From Pseudomonadota bacterium (GTDB lineage Bacteria > Pseudomonadota > Alphaproteobacteria > Rhodospirillales > Magnetospirillaceae), in assembly GCA_023426365.1 (NCBI GenBank), contig JAFAAW010000086.1, forward strand, positions 1 through 15,069: a DNA stretch of 15,069 nucleotides, given 5' to 3'. A program made the position numbers and the translations under genes. This document shows positions 7,192 to 14,166 of the stretch, one piece after another; position 1 is the stretch's first letter, and each line of letters starts with the position of its first letter. Under the pieces are notes generated by a model, which was given only the letters and a program-made list of their open reading frames with translations, was not told the DNA's origin and did not search any database.

Positions 7192-8211
7192 ATGAGGCAC
7201 AAGCTGTTCGCCGTCCTCCTCACCCTGCTGGTCGCCCTGTCCATGGGTGCCGATGCCTGGGCCAGGGCTGGCAAGGGTTCCAGCATGGGATCGCGCGGTT
7301 CACGCACTTATGACCGCCCCATCGAGCGCACCGTCACCCCGCCGCCGGCCACCCCGGCTCCCACCCGTCCGGGCGTCGAGCAGGCGCCGCTGAGCCAACC
7401 CGGCGCCGCCCAGCCCATGTACAACCCGGGCGCCGTTCGTCAGCCCGGCATGGCCGCGCAGCCCATGGCGCCGGCGGCGCAGCCCAGCTTCTTCCAGCGC
7501 AACCCCATGATGGCGGGCGTGCTGGGCGGTCTGGTGGGCGCCGGCCTCGGTTCCATGCTGTTCGGCAATTCGCCGGCCCTGGCCGCCGCCTCGGATGCGG
7601 CGCCGGGCGCCAGCTTCGTCGGCCTGCTGTTGCAGGTCGCGCTGATCGGCGGTCTGGCGTGGCTGGCCTTCCGCTTCTTCCGCCGTCGGTCGGAACAGCA
7701 GCCGGTAGCCGCCGGTGCGCCCATGGGCGGCCACTACCAGCGCGAGGCGCCCTCGGCGGTGCCGGGCAATGCCGGTGTCGCCGCCAACATGCGCCGGGTG
7801 GAAAAGGAATTCGAGGTGTCGGACGACGACCAGAATACCTTTACCCAGATCATCGCCGGCGTGCAGAAGGCGTGGTCCGACGGCAACCCGGTGGCGCTGC
7901 GCCAGTACGCCACCCCCGAGGTGGTCGGCTGGATCGGCGAGGATCTGGCGCGTGACCAGTCGCGCGGCGTGCGCAATGTGGTCGAGGACGTGCAGTTGCT
8001 GAAGGGCGACGTGACCGAAACCTGGCGCGACGGCGAGCTGGAATACGCCACCGCGGTGATCAGCTTCTCGGCCAAGGACTACGTGGTGCGCCTCGCCGAC
8101 AACGAAGTGGTCGAGGGCGACGCGGTCCATGCGGTGGAAACCACCGAAGCCTGGACCTTCGTCCGCAGCGCGGGCGGCAAGTGGCTGCTGTCGGCCATCG
8201 AACAGGTCTAG
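7192..8211 (+). CDS. Tim44-like domain membrane protein
   Basis: 339-residue protein with a cleavable-looking signal (residues 1-24, LSMGADAWA before RAGKG), a Pro/Ala/Gln-rich stretch (about 45-100), a glycine-zipper-like segment MMAGVLGGLVGAGLGSMLFG (106-125), a membrane helix (about 142-162) followed by RFFRRR, and a C-terminal Tim44-like domain (about 200-339). The last shows the NTF2-like pattern: NTFTQIIAGVQKAW..., VGWIGEDLA, VVEDVQLLKGDV and an ETTEAWTFVR...GKWLLSAIEQV ending. Bacterial Tim44-like proteins share the mitochondrial Tim44 C-terminal fold; their substrate is mostly unknown. If the N-terminus is cleaved, the domain is held at the inner membrane, probably facing the cytoplasm by the positive-inside rule. 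AGGA at 7181-7184 precedes the ATG. Expression needs readthrough or the embedded promoter. Function beyond family membership cannot be read from the sequence. Confidence 0.88.
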   Translation: MRHKLFAVLLTLLVALSMGADAWARAGKGSSMGSRGSRTYDRPIERTVTPPPATPAPTRPGVEQAPLSQPGAAQPMYNPGAVRQPGMAAQPMAPAAQPSFFQRNPMMAGVLGGLVGAGLGSMLFGNSPALAAASDAAPGASFVGLLLQVALIGGLAWLAFRFFRRRSEQQPVAAGAPMGGHYQREAPSAVPGNAGVAANMRRVEKEFEVSDDDQNTFTQIIAGVQKAWSDGNPVALRQYATPEVVGWIGEDLARDQSRGVRNVVEDVQLLKGDVTETWRDGELEYATAVISFSAKDYVVRLADNEVVEGDAVHAVETTEAWTFVRSAGGKWLLSAIEQV

Positions 8212-8220
8212 AGCGGCGAA

Positions 8221-8262
8221 GGCCAAACATAAAACCAGACCATCGTGCGTCATAGGTGACGC
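8221..8262. repeat. Dispersed 42-bp hairpin element, copy 1
   Basis: This segment matches 12665-12706 at 38 of 42 positions. It contains the perfect stem GCGTCA-TAGG-TGACGC (8247-8262), extended outside by GACCATCG (8238-8245) pairing with CGGTGGTC (8264-8271), one pair being G-T. It starts ten bases after the Tim44-like stop codon. No T-run follows it, so it is not a standard terminator. Confidence 0.75.
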
Positions 8263-8291
8263 TCGGTGGTCTAAGACCGGCCGCACAACGC

Positions 8292-8327
8292 AAAAAAAGG
8301 CCGCCGTCCCCCTGGGGCGGCGGCCTT
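8292..8327 (-). terminator. Rho-independent terminator of the small lipoprotein gene
   Basis: AAGGCCGCCG (8297-8306) pairs with CGGCGGCCTT (8318-8327). On the minus strand this stem is followed by a run of seven T (the As at 8292-8298), 19 bases after the lipoprotein stop codon. On the plus strand it may also stop transcripts from the Tim44-like gene, though the T-run there is poorer (TTGTCGTTT). Confidence 0.87.
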
Positions 8328-8345
8328 GTCGTTTGCGGGTGGCGC

Positions 8346-8687
8346 TTACTGCGCGAGGGCCGGTTCGGCGGGCGTGCCGGGCGCTTGCAGGGGCGGCAGC
8401 GGGGCCAGCCAGGAGCTGGCATATCCGCACTGGAACGCGGCCACCGAAGGGGTCAGGACGCCGCAGCGCAAGGGCACGAAACCCTGTCCGATCACGCCGG
8501 CCACCCCCAGGCCCGACTTGGCGCATTGGCGTTCGGCGATGGCGCGCACGTCCTCGGGCGTCGAGGTGGCGCTGTTGTAACATACATAGCTGGCGGGACC
8601 CTGGGCGGTGTCCGGGACCAGCGGCCGGGGATCGGTGGAGCAACCGGCCAACGCCAAGGCGGCGGCCGCCGCCAGTAGTATCCTCAT
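8346..8687 (-). CDS. Small putative lipoprotein with four conserved-looking cysteines
   Basis: 113-residue protein not assigned to a family. Residues 1-15 form a lipoprotein signal with the lipobox LAGC, so Cys16 would be lipidated; Ser at +2 predicts the outer membrane in proteobacteria. The mature part has four further cysteines (36, 55, 75, 87), an even number that fits two disulfides in the periplasm, and a Pro/Ala-rich tail. The start ATG at 8687 is preceded by GAGGGGG at good spacing. The gene ends in its own strong terminator (8292-8327). It lies 78 bases after the TetR-family gene on the same strand, and a 19-bp inverted repeat sits in that gap, so it may have its own regulated promoter. 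It could be a local or lineage-restricted family. Confidence 0.8.
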   Translation of the reverse strand: MRILLAAAAALALAGCSTDPRPLVPDTAQGPASYVCYNSATSTPEDVRAIAERQCAKSGLGVAGVIGQGFVPLRCGVLTPSVAAFQCGYASSWLAPLPPLQAPGTPAEPALAQ

Positions 8688-8723
8688 GTGACATCCCCCT
8701 CGGGTCGAGCCAAAGCTGAACTG

Positions 8724-8742
8724 GCCTAACCCGGCTTTAGGC
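8724..8742. repeat. 19-bp inverted repeat between the TetR gene and the lipoprotein gene
   Basis: GCCTAA (8724-8729) and TTAGGC (8737-8742) are perfect inverted arms around seven bases. It is upstream of the lipoprotein and downstream of the TetR-family gene. There is no T-run, so an operator is more likely than a terminator. A weak promoter on the minus strand (TTGCCA at 8751-8746, then TAGGCC at 8728-8723) would be overlapped by it. Confidence 0.35.
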
Positions 8743-8765
8743 TCTTGGCAAGGGGATAAGGGCGA

Positions 8766-9431
8766 TCAGCCGCGCGCGGCGGCGGGCGCACCGGCGATGA
8801 ACGCCTCGATCAGGGCGGAAATGGCCTCGGCCATGTCGACCTCCACCTCGGTCTGATAGACCCAGCGGCGCAATCCCACATAGCCGATGGCGCCGTGCAG
8901 GCCGGCGGCCGCCTCCAGCTCGCGCTCGCTCAGGGGCGTGTCGGGGTCCAGCCCGGCGGTCGCGCGCACCTCGCGCGCCAGCGGGATGAACAGGTGTTCG
9001 CGCAGGAAGGCCAGATAGCGGTTGGCGATGGCGCGGTCCTTGAGGCCGGCGAACATGAACAGGCGGACCCGTTCATAGGTGAAGTTCTCAAGGGTGTAGA
9101 GGCGATAGAGTTCCTGCAGGCGCGCATTCAGCGGGCGCGAGCGGTCAGCCAGCAGGGCCTCCCATGCGGGGTCCCAGCCCCCTTCGAACACCTCCTGATA
9201 GACCCGCTCGATCAGCGCGTCCTTGTCGGGGAAATAGCGGTACAGCAGCGGCTGCGTCACCCCCAGGCGTTGTGCCAGGGCGCGGGTCTGGCCCTCGAAT
9301 CCCACTTCGGCGAAGAAGCGGATCGCTTCGTCGACAATCAGCCGCTCGCGTTCATTGCGAGGAAGACGGCGGCGGACCTTTTCACGGTCGGGGGTCGTAG
9401 CCATGGAAGCCATTATTATGCGGATGCTCAC
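8766..9431 (-). CDS. TetR/AcrR-family transcriptional regulator
   Basis: About 221 residues, typical of the family. The N-terminal helix-turn-helix is clear: ERLIVDEAIRFFAEVGFEG, then TRALAQRLGVTQPLLYRYF and PDKDALIERVYQEV. The C-terminal ligand-binding and dimerisation part is helical and has no diagnostic ligand residues I can name. GTG at 9431 is preferred because GAGGG lies seven bases upstream; ATG codons at 9413 and 9404 and TTG at 9434 are alternatives. It follows the AbrB-type membrane protein gene after about 110 bases and precedes the small lipoprotein, all on one strand. TetR proteins usually repress a neighbour, so these are the likely targets; the inverted repeat at 8724-8742 is one candidate site. 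The inducer is unknown. Confidence 0.92.
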   Translation of the reverse strand: MSIRIIMASMATTPDREKVRRRLPRNERERLIVDEAIRFFAEVGFEGQTRALAQRLGVTQPLLYRYFPDKDALIERVYQEVFEGGWDPAWEALLADRSRPLNARLQELYRLYTLENFTYERVRLFMFAGLKDRAIANRYLAFLREHLFIPLAREVRATAGLDPDTPLSERELEAAAGLHGAIGYVGLRRWVYQTEVEVDMAEAISALIEAFIAGAPAAARG

Positions 9432-9542
9432 CAATATTCCCTCGGGGCATCATTACCACGCCCATAGTAGGGCTTCCAGGCGTCATGTTGGCGCGCGGAT
9501 GTTTCTTTCGTTTATGTCTTCTCCGACTAGTGTATGAGGTGT

Positions 9543-10598
9543 TCAGGCATGGCGGGCGATCAGTTTCGCCAGGGCCGGGCCGGTTGCCAAAACCATAAAT
9601 AGTCGCAGCGTCTGTGCGGCCAGAACCAGAGGTACGTTCGCCTGGCTGCCGACCACGATGATGGCGATGGAATCCAGGCCGCCCGGACTGGTGGCCAGAT
9701 AGGCGCTGAGCGGATCGATGTGCAGCACCAGCGTCAGCATCCAGGCGGACAGCGCGCACAGCGCGATCAGCAGCACGGTCGCCAGCAGCAGCTTGGGAAC
9801 GGCGCGCAGGGCATACAGGAAAATGGCCCGGTTGAAGCCCAGGCCCACATACCAGCCCAGCGCGGCATAGGCCACGCCCAGCAGCCAGGGCGGCAGCACG
9901 ATGTCGAGCACGCCGAACGCATGCAGCAAGGTGCCCACCGCCATGGGTCCCATCATGGCGCCCGCCGGCACGCGCAGGCGCATGGCCGCCGCCGCCCCCA
10001 GCACCGCCACCGCCAGGGTGGTGGCGAAGGGCAGGGCGGGCGGCAACGCCCAGAAATCATGGGTGGGGGCGGGCGGCGGCGCGTCTCCGACGAACAGATG
10101 GGTGACGGTGGCGGCGGTCAGCACCACCACGACCACCCGCAGGTATTGCATGAAGGCCACCAGACGGACATCGGCGCCGAACTCGGCCGCCAGCGCGACC
10201 ATGGCCGAGGCGCCGCCGGGCGACGATCCCCAGGCGGCGGTGCTGCCCGGCAGCACTTTGGCGCGCACCAGGACCCAGCCGACCACGGCGCCGGCCGCGA
10301 TGGTGGTGGCGACCACCAGCAGCAGCATGGCCCAATCGGCCATGACCGAGGCCAGCACCGAGGGCGTGAACGAGCGCGCGATCATGCAGCCGATCAGCGC
10401 CTGGGCGCCGGTGAAGGTCCAGCGCGGCGCATGGATGTCGGCGCCGCCGACGCCAAACGCGATGGCGACCACCATGGGTCCCAGCAGCAGGGCGGCGGGA
10501 ACGGCCGCCCGCTCCAGCGCGGCGGCGACGGCCAGCGACAGGACCAGCAGCCCGGCCCAGGCAAGGCGCGGGCGGTGGCGCGACAGGAAATGGGACAT
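9543..10598 (-). CDS. AbrB-family (PF05145) polytopic inner-membrane protein, putative transporter
   Basis: 351 residues, nearly all hydrophobic helices (about ten). It shows the internal duplication typical of this family. LLGPMVVAIAFG is mirrored by MMGPMAVGTLLHAFG, and SSPGGASAMVALAAEFGADVRLV is mirrored by TSPGGLDSIAIIVVGSQANVPLV, each followed by a similar LR-rich helix. The family is often mislabelled as an AbrB transcription regulator or ammonia monooxygenase; the sequence is plainly a membrane protein with no DNA-binding domain. Transport is inferred from topology; the substrate is unknown. The ATG at 10598 has no clear Shine-Dalgarno. It lies 56 bases after the D-2-hydroxyacid dehydrogenase stop on the same strand, so the two may be co-transcribed, which would suggest an organic-acid substrate, although the link is weak. 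Confidence 0.88.
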   Translation of the reverse strand: MSHFLSRHRPRLAWAGLLVLSLAVAAALERAAVPAALLLGPMVVAIAFGVGGADIHAPRWTFTGAQALIGCMIARSFTPSVLASVMADWAMLLLVVATTIAAGAVVGWVLVRAKVLPGSTAAWGSSPGGASAMVALAAEFGADVRLVAFMQYLRVVVVVLTAATVTHLFVGDAPPPAPTHDFWALPPALPFATTLAVAVLGAAAAMRLRVPAGAMMGPMAVGTLLHAFGVLDIVLPPWLLGVAYAALGWYVGLGFNRAIFLYALRAVPKLLLATVLLIALCALSAWMLTLVLHIDPLSAYLATSPGGLDSIAIIVVGSQANVPLVLAAQTLRLFMVLATGPALAKLIARHA

Positions 10599-10654
10599 GG
10601 GCGCTATTTAGCCCAAGGCGGCCGCCGATGCTACGGGGGGATTTCCCAGGTGGA

Positions 10655-11626
10655 TCAGGCCACCTGCCATGGCGGTTCGCGGCCGTCGAACACCGCACTC
10701 AGATTGGCGATGGTGTCCGCGCCCATGCGGTCGCGGGTTTCGGCGGTGGAGGTGCCGATATGGGGCAGCAGGGTGACGTTGGGCAGGTCCAGATAGCGGC
10801 GGTCGAAATTTGGTTCATTGGCAAAGACGTCCAGGCCCGCCGCCGCCAGCCGCCCGCCGGACAGCGCCGCGATCAGCGCGTCGTCGTCCACCAGATCGCC
10901 GCGCGCGGTGTTCACCAGCACCGCGCCCTCGGGCAGCCAGGACAGGCTTTCGCGGTTGATCATGTGCTGCGTTTCCGGGGTGGCCGGGGCGTGCAGGCTG
11001 ATGGCGCCCGAGGCGCGGAACAGGCCCTCCAGCGTGGGGTGGTAGACGGCGTCGCCCTCTTGCGCGGGGTCGAGGCGGCGGCGCTGGTGATAGGCGATGC
11101 GCATGCCGAACGCGCGGGCGCGCGCCGCCACCGCCTGGCCGATGCGGCCCATGCCGACGATGCCCAGCACCTTGCCGGCGGGATCGGTGCCCAGGTCCTT
11201 CCACGCGGTCCAGGCGCCCCAGCGGCCCTGGCGCAGGTCGCGCTCGAACGCGCTCAGGCGTCGGCATGCGGATAGCAGCAACAGCATGGCGAGATCGGCG
11301 GTGGCCAGCGTGGTGGCCTCGGGGCAATAGGCGACGACGATGTTACGAGCGCGCGCGGCATCGATGTCGATGTGGTTGAAGCCCACCGAATAGGTGGCGA
11401 TCACCCGCACGCTGGCGGGCAGGGCGGCGATGGCCTCGGCCGGCAGGCGGTCGGTCAGGGCGACCAGCAGGCCGTCGGCCCGATGGGCCTGCGCGCGCGC
11501 CACCAGTTCGTCCGGCCCCAGCACCCGGTCTTCCGGGTTAAACAGCGGCTCGAAGCGGGCGGCCAGTTCGGCTTCGACCCGAGGCGGAAGGCGACGGCCG
11601 ACGACGATGCGGGGCTTGGCGGTCAT
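10655..11626 (-). CDS. D-2-hydroxyacid dehydrogenase, glyoxylate/hydroxypyruvate reductase-like
   Basis: 323 residues, the usual length for the family. It would reduce a 2-oxoacid such as glyoxylate or hydroxypyruvate to the D-2-hydroxyacid in the cytoplasm. The Rossmann motif is GIVGMGRIG (Gly158, Gly160, Gly163). The catalytic set is Arg242 (TARGDLVDD), Glu271 (FANEP) and His289 (LPHIGTST). The residues after the second beta strand are YHQRRR (Arg182-184) instead of an Asp, which suggests NADPH over NADH. ATG at 11626 begins MTAKPRIVVG, with GGAG eight bases upstream; the longer open frame to 11872 crosses the divergent gene and is rejected. The AbrB-type membrane protein follows 56 bases later. 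Exact substrate is uncertain within glyoxylate, hydroxypyruvate and related acids. Confidence 0.92.
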   Translation of the reverse strand: MTAKPRIVVGRRLPPRVEAELAARFEPLFNPEDRVLGPDELVARAQAHRADGLLVALTDRLPAEAIAALPASVRVIATYSVGFNHIDIDAARARNIVVAYCPEATTLATADLAMLLLLSACRRLSAFERDLRQGRWGAWTAWKDLGTDPAGKVLGIVGMGRIGQAVAARARAFGMRIAYHQRRRLDPAQEGDAVYHPTLEGLFRASGAISLHAPATPETQHMINRESLSWLPEGAVLVNTARGDLVDDDALIAALSGGRLAAAGLDVFANEPNFDRRYLDLPNVTLLPHIGTSTAETRDRMGADTIANLSAVFDGREPPWQVA

Positions 11627-11659
11627 GGACAGCACTCCGGTGGTGGGGCCATTGGTGGT

Positions 11660-11675
11660 GCGGCAGTGTTGCCGC
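11660..11675. repeat. 16-bp inverted repeat in the dehydrogenase/DUF1207 divergent region
   Basis: GCGGCA-GTGT-TGCCGC is a perfect six-base dyad lying 34 bases before the dehydrogenase start in the 145-base divergent gap. It could be an operator or a short hairpin in the dehydrogenase leader. In such GC-rich DNA a dyad of this size may arise by chance. Confidence 0.3.
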
Positions 11676-11771
11676 CGGGGCGGGGCTTGGCAAACCTTTC
11701 GTTCGCCATCCTCCGTCCAGCTTTGACCGATGGCGGTGCGGCGCCATCTGGGGGACGGAATGGAGGTGCCC

Positions 11772-12620
11772 ATGCTGACACGCTGGCTCGCCGCACTGGC
11801 AATCCTGATGGCGGCGACGCCCGCGATGGCGGCGGAAGTCCCCACCGAGCCGCAGGTCCTTCCGCGCACCAAGCTGTTCGACCCGCTGCTGGCCGATCCG
11901 CGCTGGTCGCACTTTTCCGCATCGGTGCAGAATTACGGCGGCGACAGCGGCCTTGACCGGGTGGCGGCGGTCAGCGTGGGCGACGAGCTGTCGCTGTACC
12001 AGCGTCCCGGCCTGGGCGGCGCCTGGGGCGTGGGCATCCAGGCGGCGGTGTTCGCGCTGTTCGACCTGGATGCGGAATCCAAGGACCTGATCAACGCCGA
12101 TTATTGGGTGGGCATCCCGCTGTCCTGGCGGTCCGGGCCGAATTCGGCCCTGTTTCGCATCTACCACCAATCCTCGCACCTGGGCGACGAGTACCTGCTG
12201 CGCGGCGCCGACAAGCGGCGGTCGCGGGTGAATCTCAGCTACGAGGTGGTGGATTTCAAGCTGTCGCGCGAATTCTACGACCGCGCCATCAGAGTGTATG
12301 GCGGCGGCGGCATCCTGTTCGACCAGGAACCGCCCGATCTGGATCCGGGCCTGCTGCAATGGGGGGCGGAATTGCGCAGCCCGTGGACCTTGGCCGACGG
12401 CCTGTTGCGCCCGGTGGCCGCATTGGACTTCCAGAGCGCCGAGGAAAGCAACTGGCGGGTGGACATCTCCGCCCGCGCCGGCCTGGAACTGTCCAGCAGC
12501 GTGGATCGCGACTACGTGGTGCAGTTGATGCTGGAGTATTATCGCGGCCGCAATCCCAACGGCCAGTTCTTCGTGCGCGAGGTGGAGTTCTTCGGGATTG
12601 GCCTGCACGCCTATTTCTAG
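11772..12620 (+). CDS. DUF1207-family secreted protein, probable outer-membrane beta-barrel
   Basis: 282 residues. A Sec signal peptide (1-20) ends AMA before AEVP. The mature protein has family-typical segments: LLADPRWSHFSAS (39-51), FALFDLDAESKDLINADYWVGIPL (94-117), RIYHQSSHLGDEYL (129-142) and VNLSYEVVDF. The strand-like alternation throughout and the C-terminal GIGLHAYF, ending in Phe, fit insertion by the Bam complex into the outer membrane. The cluster His132-x-Ser134-Ser135-His136-x3-Glu140 is striking; a hydrolase role like that of PagL is possible but unproven. ATG at 11772 is chosen because GGAGG lies five bases upstream and the signal peptide begins there; ATG at 11730 and 11760 are in frame but lack both. 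TTGACC at 11723 could be a -35, though its -10 is poor. No function is established for this family to my knowledge. Confidence 0.87.
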   Translation: MLTRWLAALAILMAATPAMAAEVPTEPQVLPRTKLFDPLLADPRWSHFSASVQNYGGDSGLDRVAAVSVGDELSLYQRPGLGGAWGVGIQAAVFALFDLDAESKDLINADYWVGIPLSWRSGPNSALFRIYHQSSHLGDEYLLRGADKRRSRVNLSYEVVDFKLSREFYDRAIRVYGGGGILFDQEPPDLDPGLLQWGAELRSPWTLADGLLRPVAALDFQSAEESNWRVDISARAGLELSSSVDRDYVVQLMLEYYRGRNPNGQFFVREVEFFGIGLHAYF

Positions 12621-12664
12621 GGCGGCGGGCGCTCAATCCGGTGCACAGCCGCGCGCCCGGCCAG

Positions 12665-12706
12665 GGCCAAACATGGAACCAGACCATCGTGCGTCATACT
12701 TGACGC
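12665..12706. repeat. Dispersed 42-bp hairpin element, copy 2
   Basis: Matches 8221-8262 at 38 of 42 positions. The inner stem GCGTCA/TGACGC (12691-12696, 12701-12706) is identical while the loop is TACT instead of TAGG. The outer pairing is partly kept: CCATC (12684-12688) faces 12709-12713, where a G-T pair of copy 1 is replaced by A-T. It begins 45 bases after the DUF1207 stop codon. Confidence 0.75.
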
Positions 12707-12731
12707 CTGATGTCCAGGCGCCGAAAGAGCT

Positions 12732-12760
12732 GGTCCCCCGCGCGGTGGCGGCGGGGGACC
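12732..12760 (-). terminator. Probable terminator of the CNNM/CorC-family gene
   Basis: GGTCCCCCGC (12732-12741) pairs with GCGGGGGACC (12751-12760) around a nine-base loop. It begins seven bases after the stop codon on the minus strand and is followed there by AGCTCTTTC, a weak T-rich tract. It may also form in transcripts of the convergent DUF1207 gene. Confidence 0.65.
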
Positions 12761-12767
12761 GGCCGGT

Positions 12768-14084
12768 TCAGATGCCGCTGCCGTTGGTTTCCGGGTCGGG
12801 GGCGGGCGGCGTGGCCAGGATGCGGTCGATGCGGCGGCCGTCCATGTCCACCACCTCGAAACGCCAGCCCGACCACAGGAAGCTCTCGCCAATCTGGGGC
12901 AGGTGCGCCAGTTGCGACAGCACGAAGCCGGCCAGGGTGTGATAGTCACCCTCTTCACCCATGCCGCTGAGGTTCAGCACCGCCTCGGCCTCTTCCACCG
13001 CGATCAGGCCGTCCAGCAGCCACGAGCCGTCGGCGCGCCGCACGGCGGCCAGATCGTCGTCGCCGCCGGCCCCTGGCATCTCACCCGCCACCGCCTCCAG
13101 GAAGTCGGTCATTGTGACGATGCCTTCGAAGCCGCCGTATTCGTCCAGCACGATCAGCATGGGGGCGCCGGTCTGCTTGAACATTTCCAGGATGCGCGGG
13201 GCGCGGATGCCTTCGTGCACCACCGGCACCGGAACCACGGCCGACAGCGGGTCGAACGGCTCGCCGGCCAGCAGCTTGCCCAGGACGCGGCGGGTGTCCA
13301 GCACGCCCAGCATCTCGTCCAGCGATCCGCGCGCCACCGGAAAGCGCGAATGCGGCGCCTCGGTCATGCGCTGGCGCCAGACGTCCAGCGGCTCGTCGGC
13401 GTCCAGCCAGACCACGTCGGGACGCGGCGTCATGATCGACCCCACCGGGCGGTCGGCCAGGCGCATGACGCGGTCCAGCATTTCCTTTTCCGCCGGCTCG
13501 ATGACGCCGGCCAGGGCACCCTCGGCGATCACCGCGCGCAGCTCGTCCTCGGTCACCTGCTTGGTGTCGTGGGGCTTTTGCCCCAACAGGCGCAGCAGCG
13601 TGTTGGTGGAGACGCGCAGCAGCGCCACCGCCGGCCCGCCCACCTCGGCGATACGGCGCATGACCGGGGCCACGCGCACCGCAATGGCCTCGGCATGGTG
13701 CATGGCCAGGCGCTTGGGCACCAGCTCGCCCACCACCAGCGACAGATAGGTGATCAGGCCGACCACCACCGTCATGCCGATCTCCTCGGACCAGTCGGCC
13801 AGCGCGGGCACCGCGTCCGCCAGCCAGTGGGCGGCGTGCGCGCCCAAGGTCGCGCCGGAATAGGCGCCGGCCACGATGCCGACCAGGGTGATGCCGATCT
13901 GTACGGTGGAGAGCAGGCGCGAAGGGTCCTCGATCATCTCCAGCGCCACCTTGGCGCCCCGGCTGCCCTTGTCGGCGCGGCGGCGCAACTCGGCCGGCCG
14001 CGACGACACCAGGGCCAGCTCGGACATGGCGAAGAACCCGTTGATGAGAATAAGGGCGAGAACGATCAGTATCTCCGCCCACAT
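12768..14084 (-). CDS. CNNM/CorC-HlyC family membrane protein with CBS domains
   Basis: 438 residues, standard length. The order is a DUF21/CNNM membrane domain (about 1-190) with helices near 5-25, 60-85 and 105-125 and the GELVPKRLA motif (119-127); a CBS pair, the first around MTPRPDVVWLDADEPL to RVLGKLL (218-272), the second around VHEGIRAPRILEMF to TDFLEAVAGEM (289-336) with LDEYGGFEG; and a CorC_HlyC domain (about 345-425) ending WRFEVVDMDGRRIDRIL. Members are linked to magnesium and cobalt efflux or resistance; the label haemolysin is historical and says nothing about toxicity. The second ATG (14084) is eight bases from GGGGG, while the first (14090) is only two away, so 14084 is preferred. 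It probably terminates at 12760-12732. Ion specificity is inferred from the family. Confidence 0.93.
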   Translation of the reverse strand: MWAEILIVLALILINGFFAMSELALVSSRPAELRRRADKGSRGAKVALEMIEDPSRLLSTVQIGITLVGIVAGAYSGATLGAHAAHWLADAVPALADWSEEIGMTVVVGLITYLSLVVGELVPKRLAMHHAEAIAVRVAPVMRRIAEVGGPAVALLRVSTNTLLRLLGQKPHDTKQVTEDELRAVIAEGALAGVIEPAEKEMLDRVMRLADRPVGSIMTPRPDVVWLDADEPLDVWRQRMTEAPHSRFPVARGSLDEMLGVLDTRRVLGKLLAGEPFDPLSAVVPVPVVHEGIRAPRILEMFKQTGAPMLIVLDEYGGFEGIVTMTDFLEAVAGEMPGAGGDDDLAAVRRADGSWLLDGLIAVEEAEAVLNLSGMGEEGDYHTLAGFVLSQLAHLPQIGESFLWSGWRFEVVDMDGRRIDRILATPPAPDPETNGSGI

Positions 14085-14166
14085 AGGCATTTCCCCCTTT
14101 GATGGCGTGCGACCGTCAATGTAGCGACGTTGACGGCCGCAAGCCAGGGGGCGACGAAATATTAGT

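Noticed and set aside
7300..8694. 464-codon minus-strand frame covering the repeat, which shares MTHDGLV with a frame at copy 2 (12617-12958)
   Set aside because: The shared peptide is only the 42-bp repeat translated in reverse. The frame overlaps the Tim44-like gene and the terminator, and the frames at the two copies are otherwise unrelated.
9543..10598. Reading the AbrB label as a transcription regulator
   Set aside because: The protein is about ten hydrophobic helices with an internal duplication and has no DNA-binding fold; only the family name suggests regulation.
9720..10796. 358-codon plus-strand frame antisense to the AbrB-type membrane gene
   Set aside because: Gln/His/Gly-rich shadow translation with no start signal, opposite a clearly real membrane protein.
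12903..14102. 399-codon plus-strand frame antisense to the CNNM/CorC-family gene
   Set aside because: Shadow frame: composition is His/Gln/Arg-rich and the opposite strand encodes a full, well conserved family.
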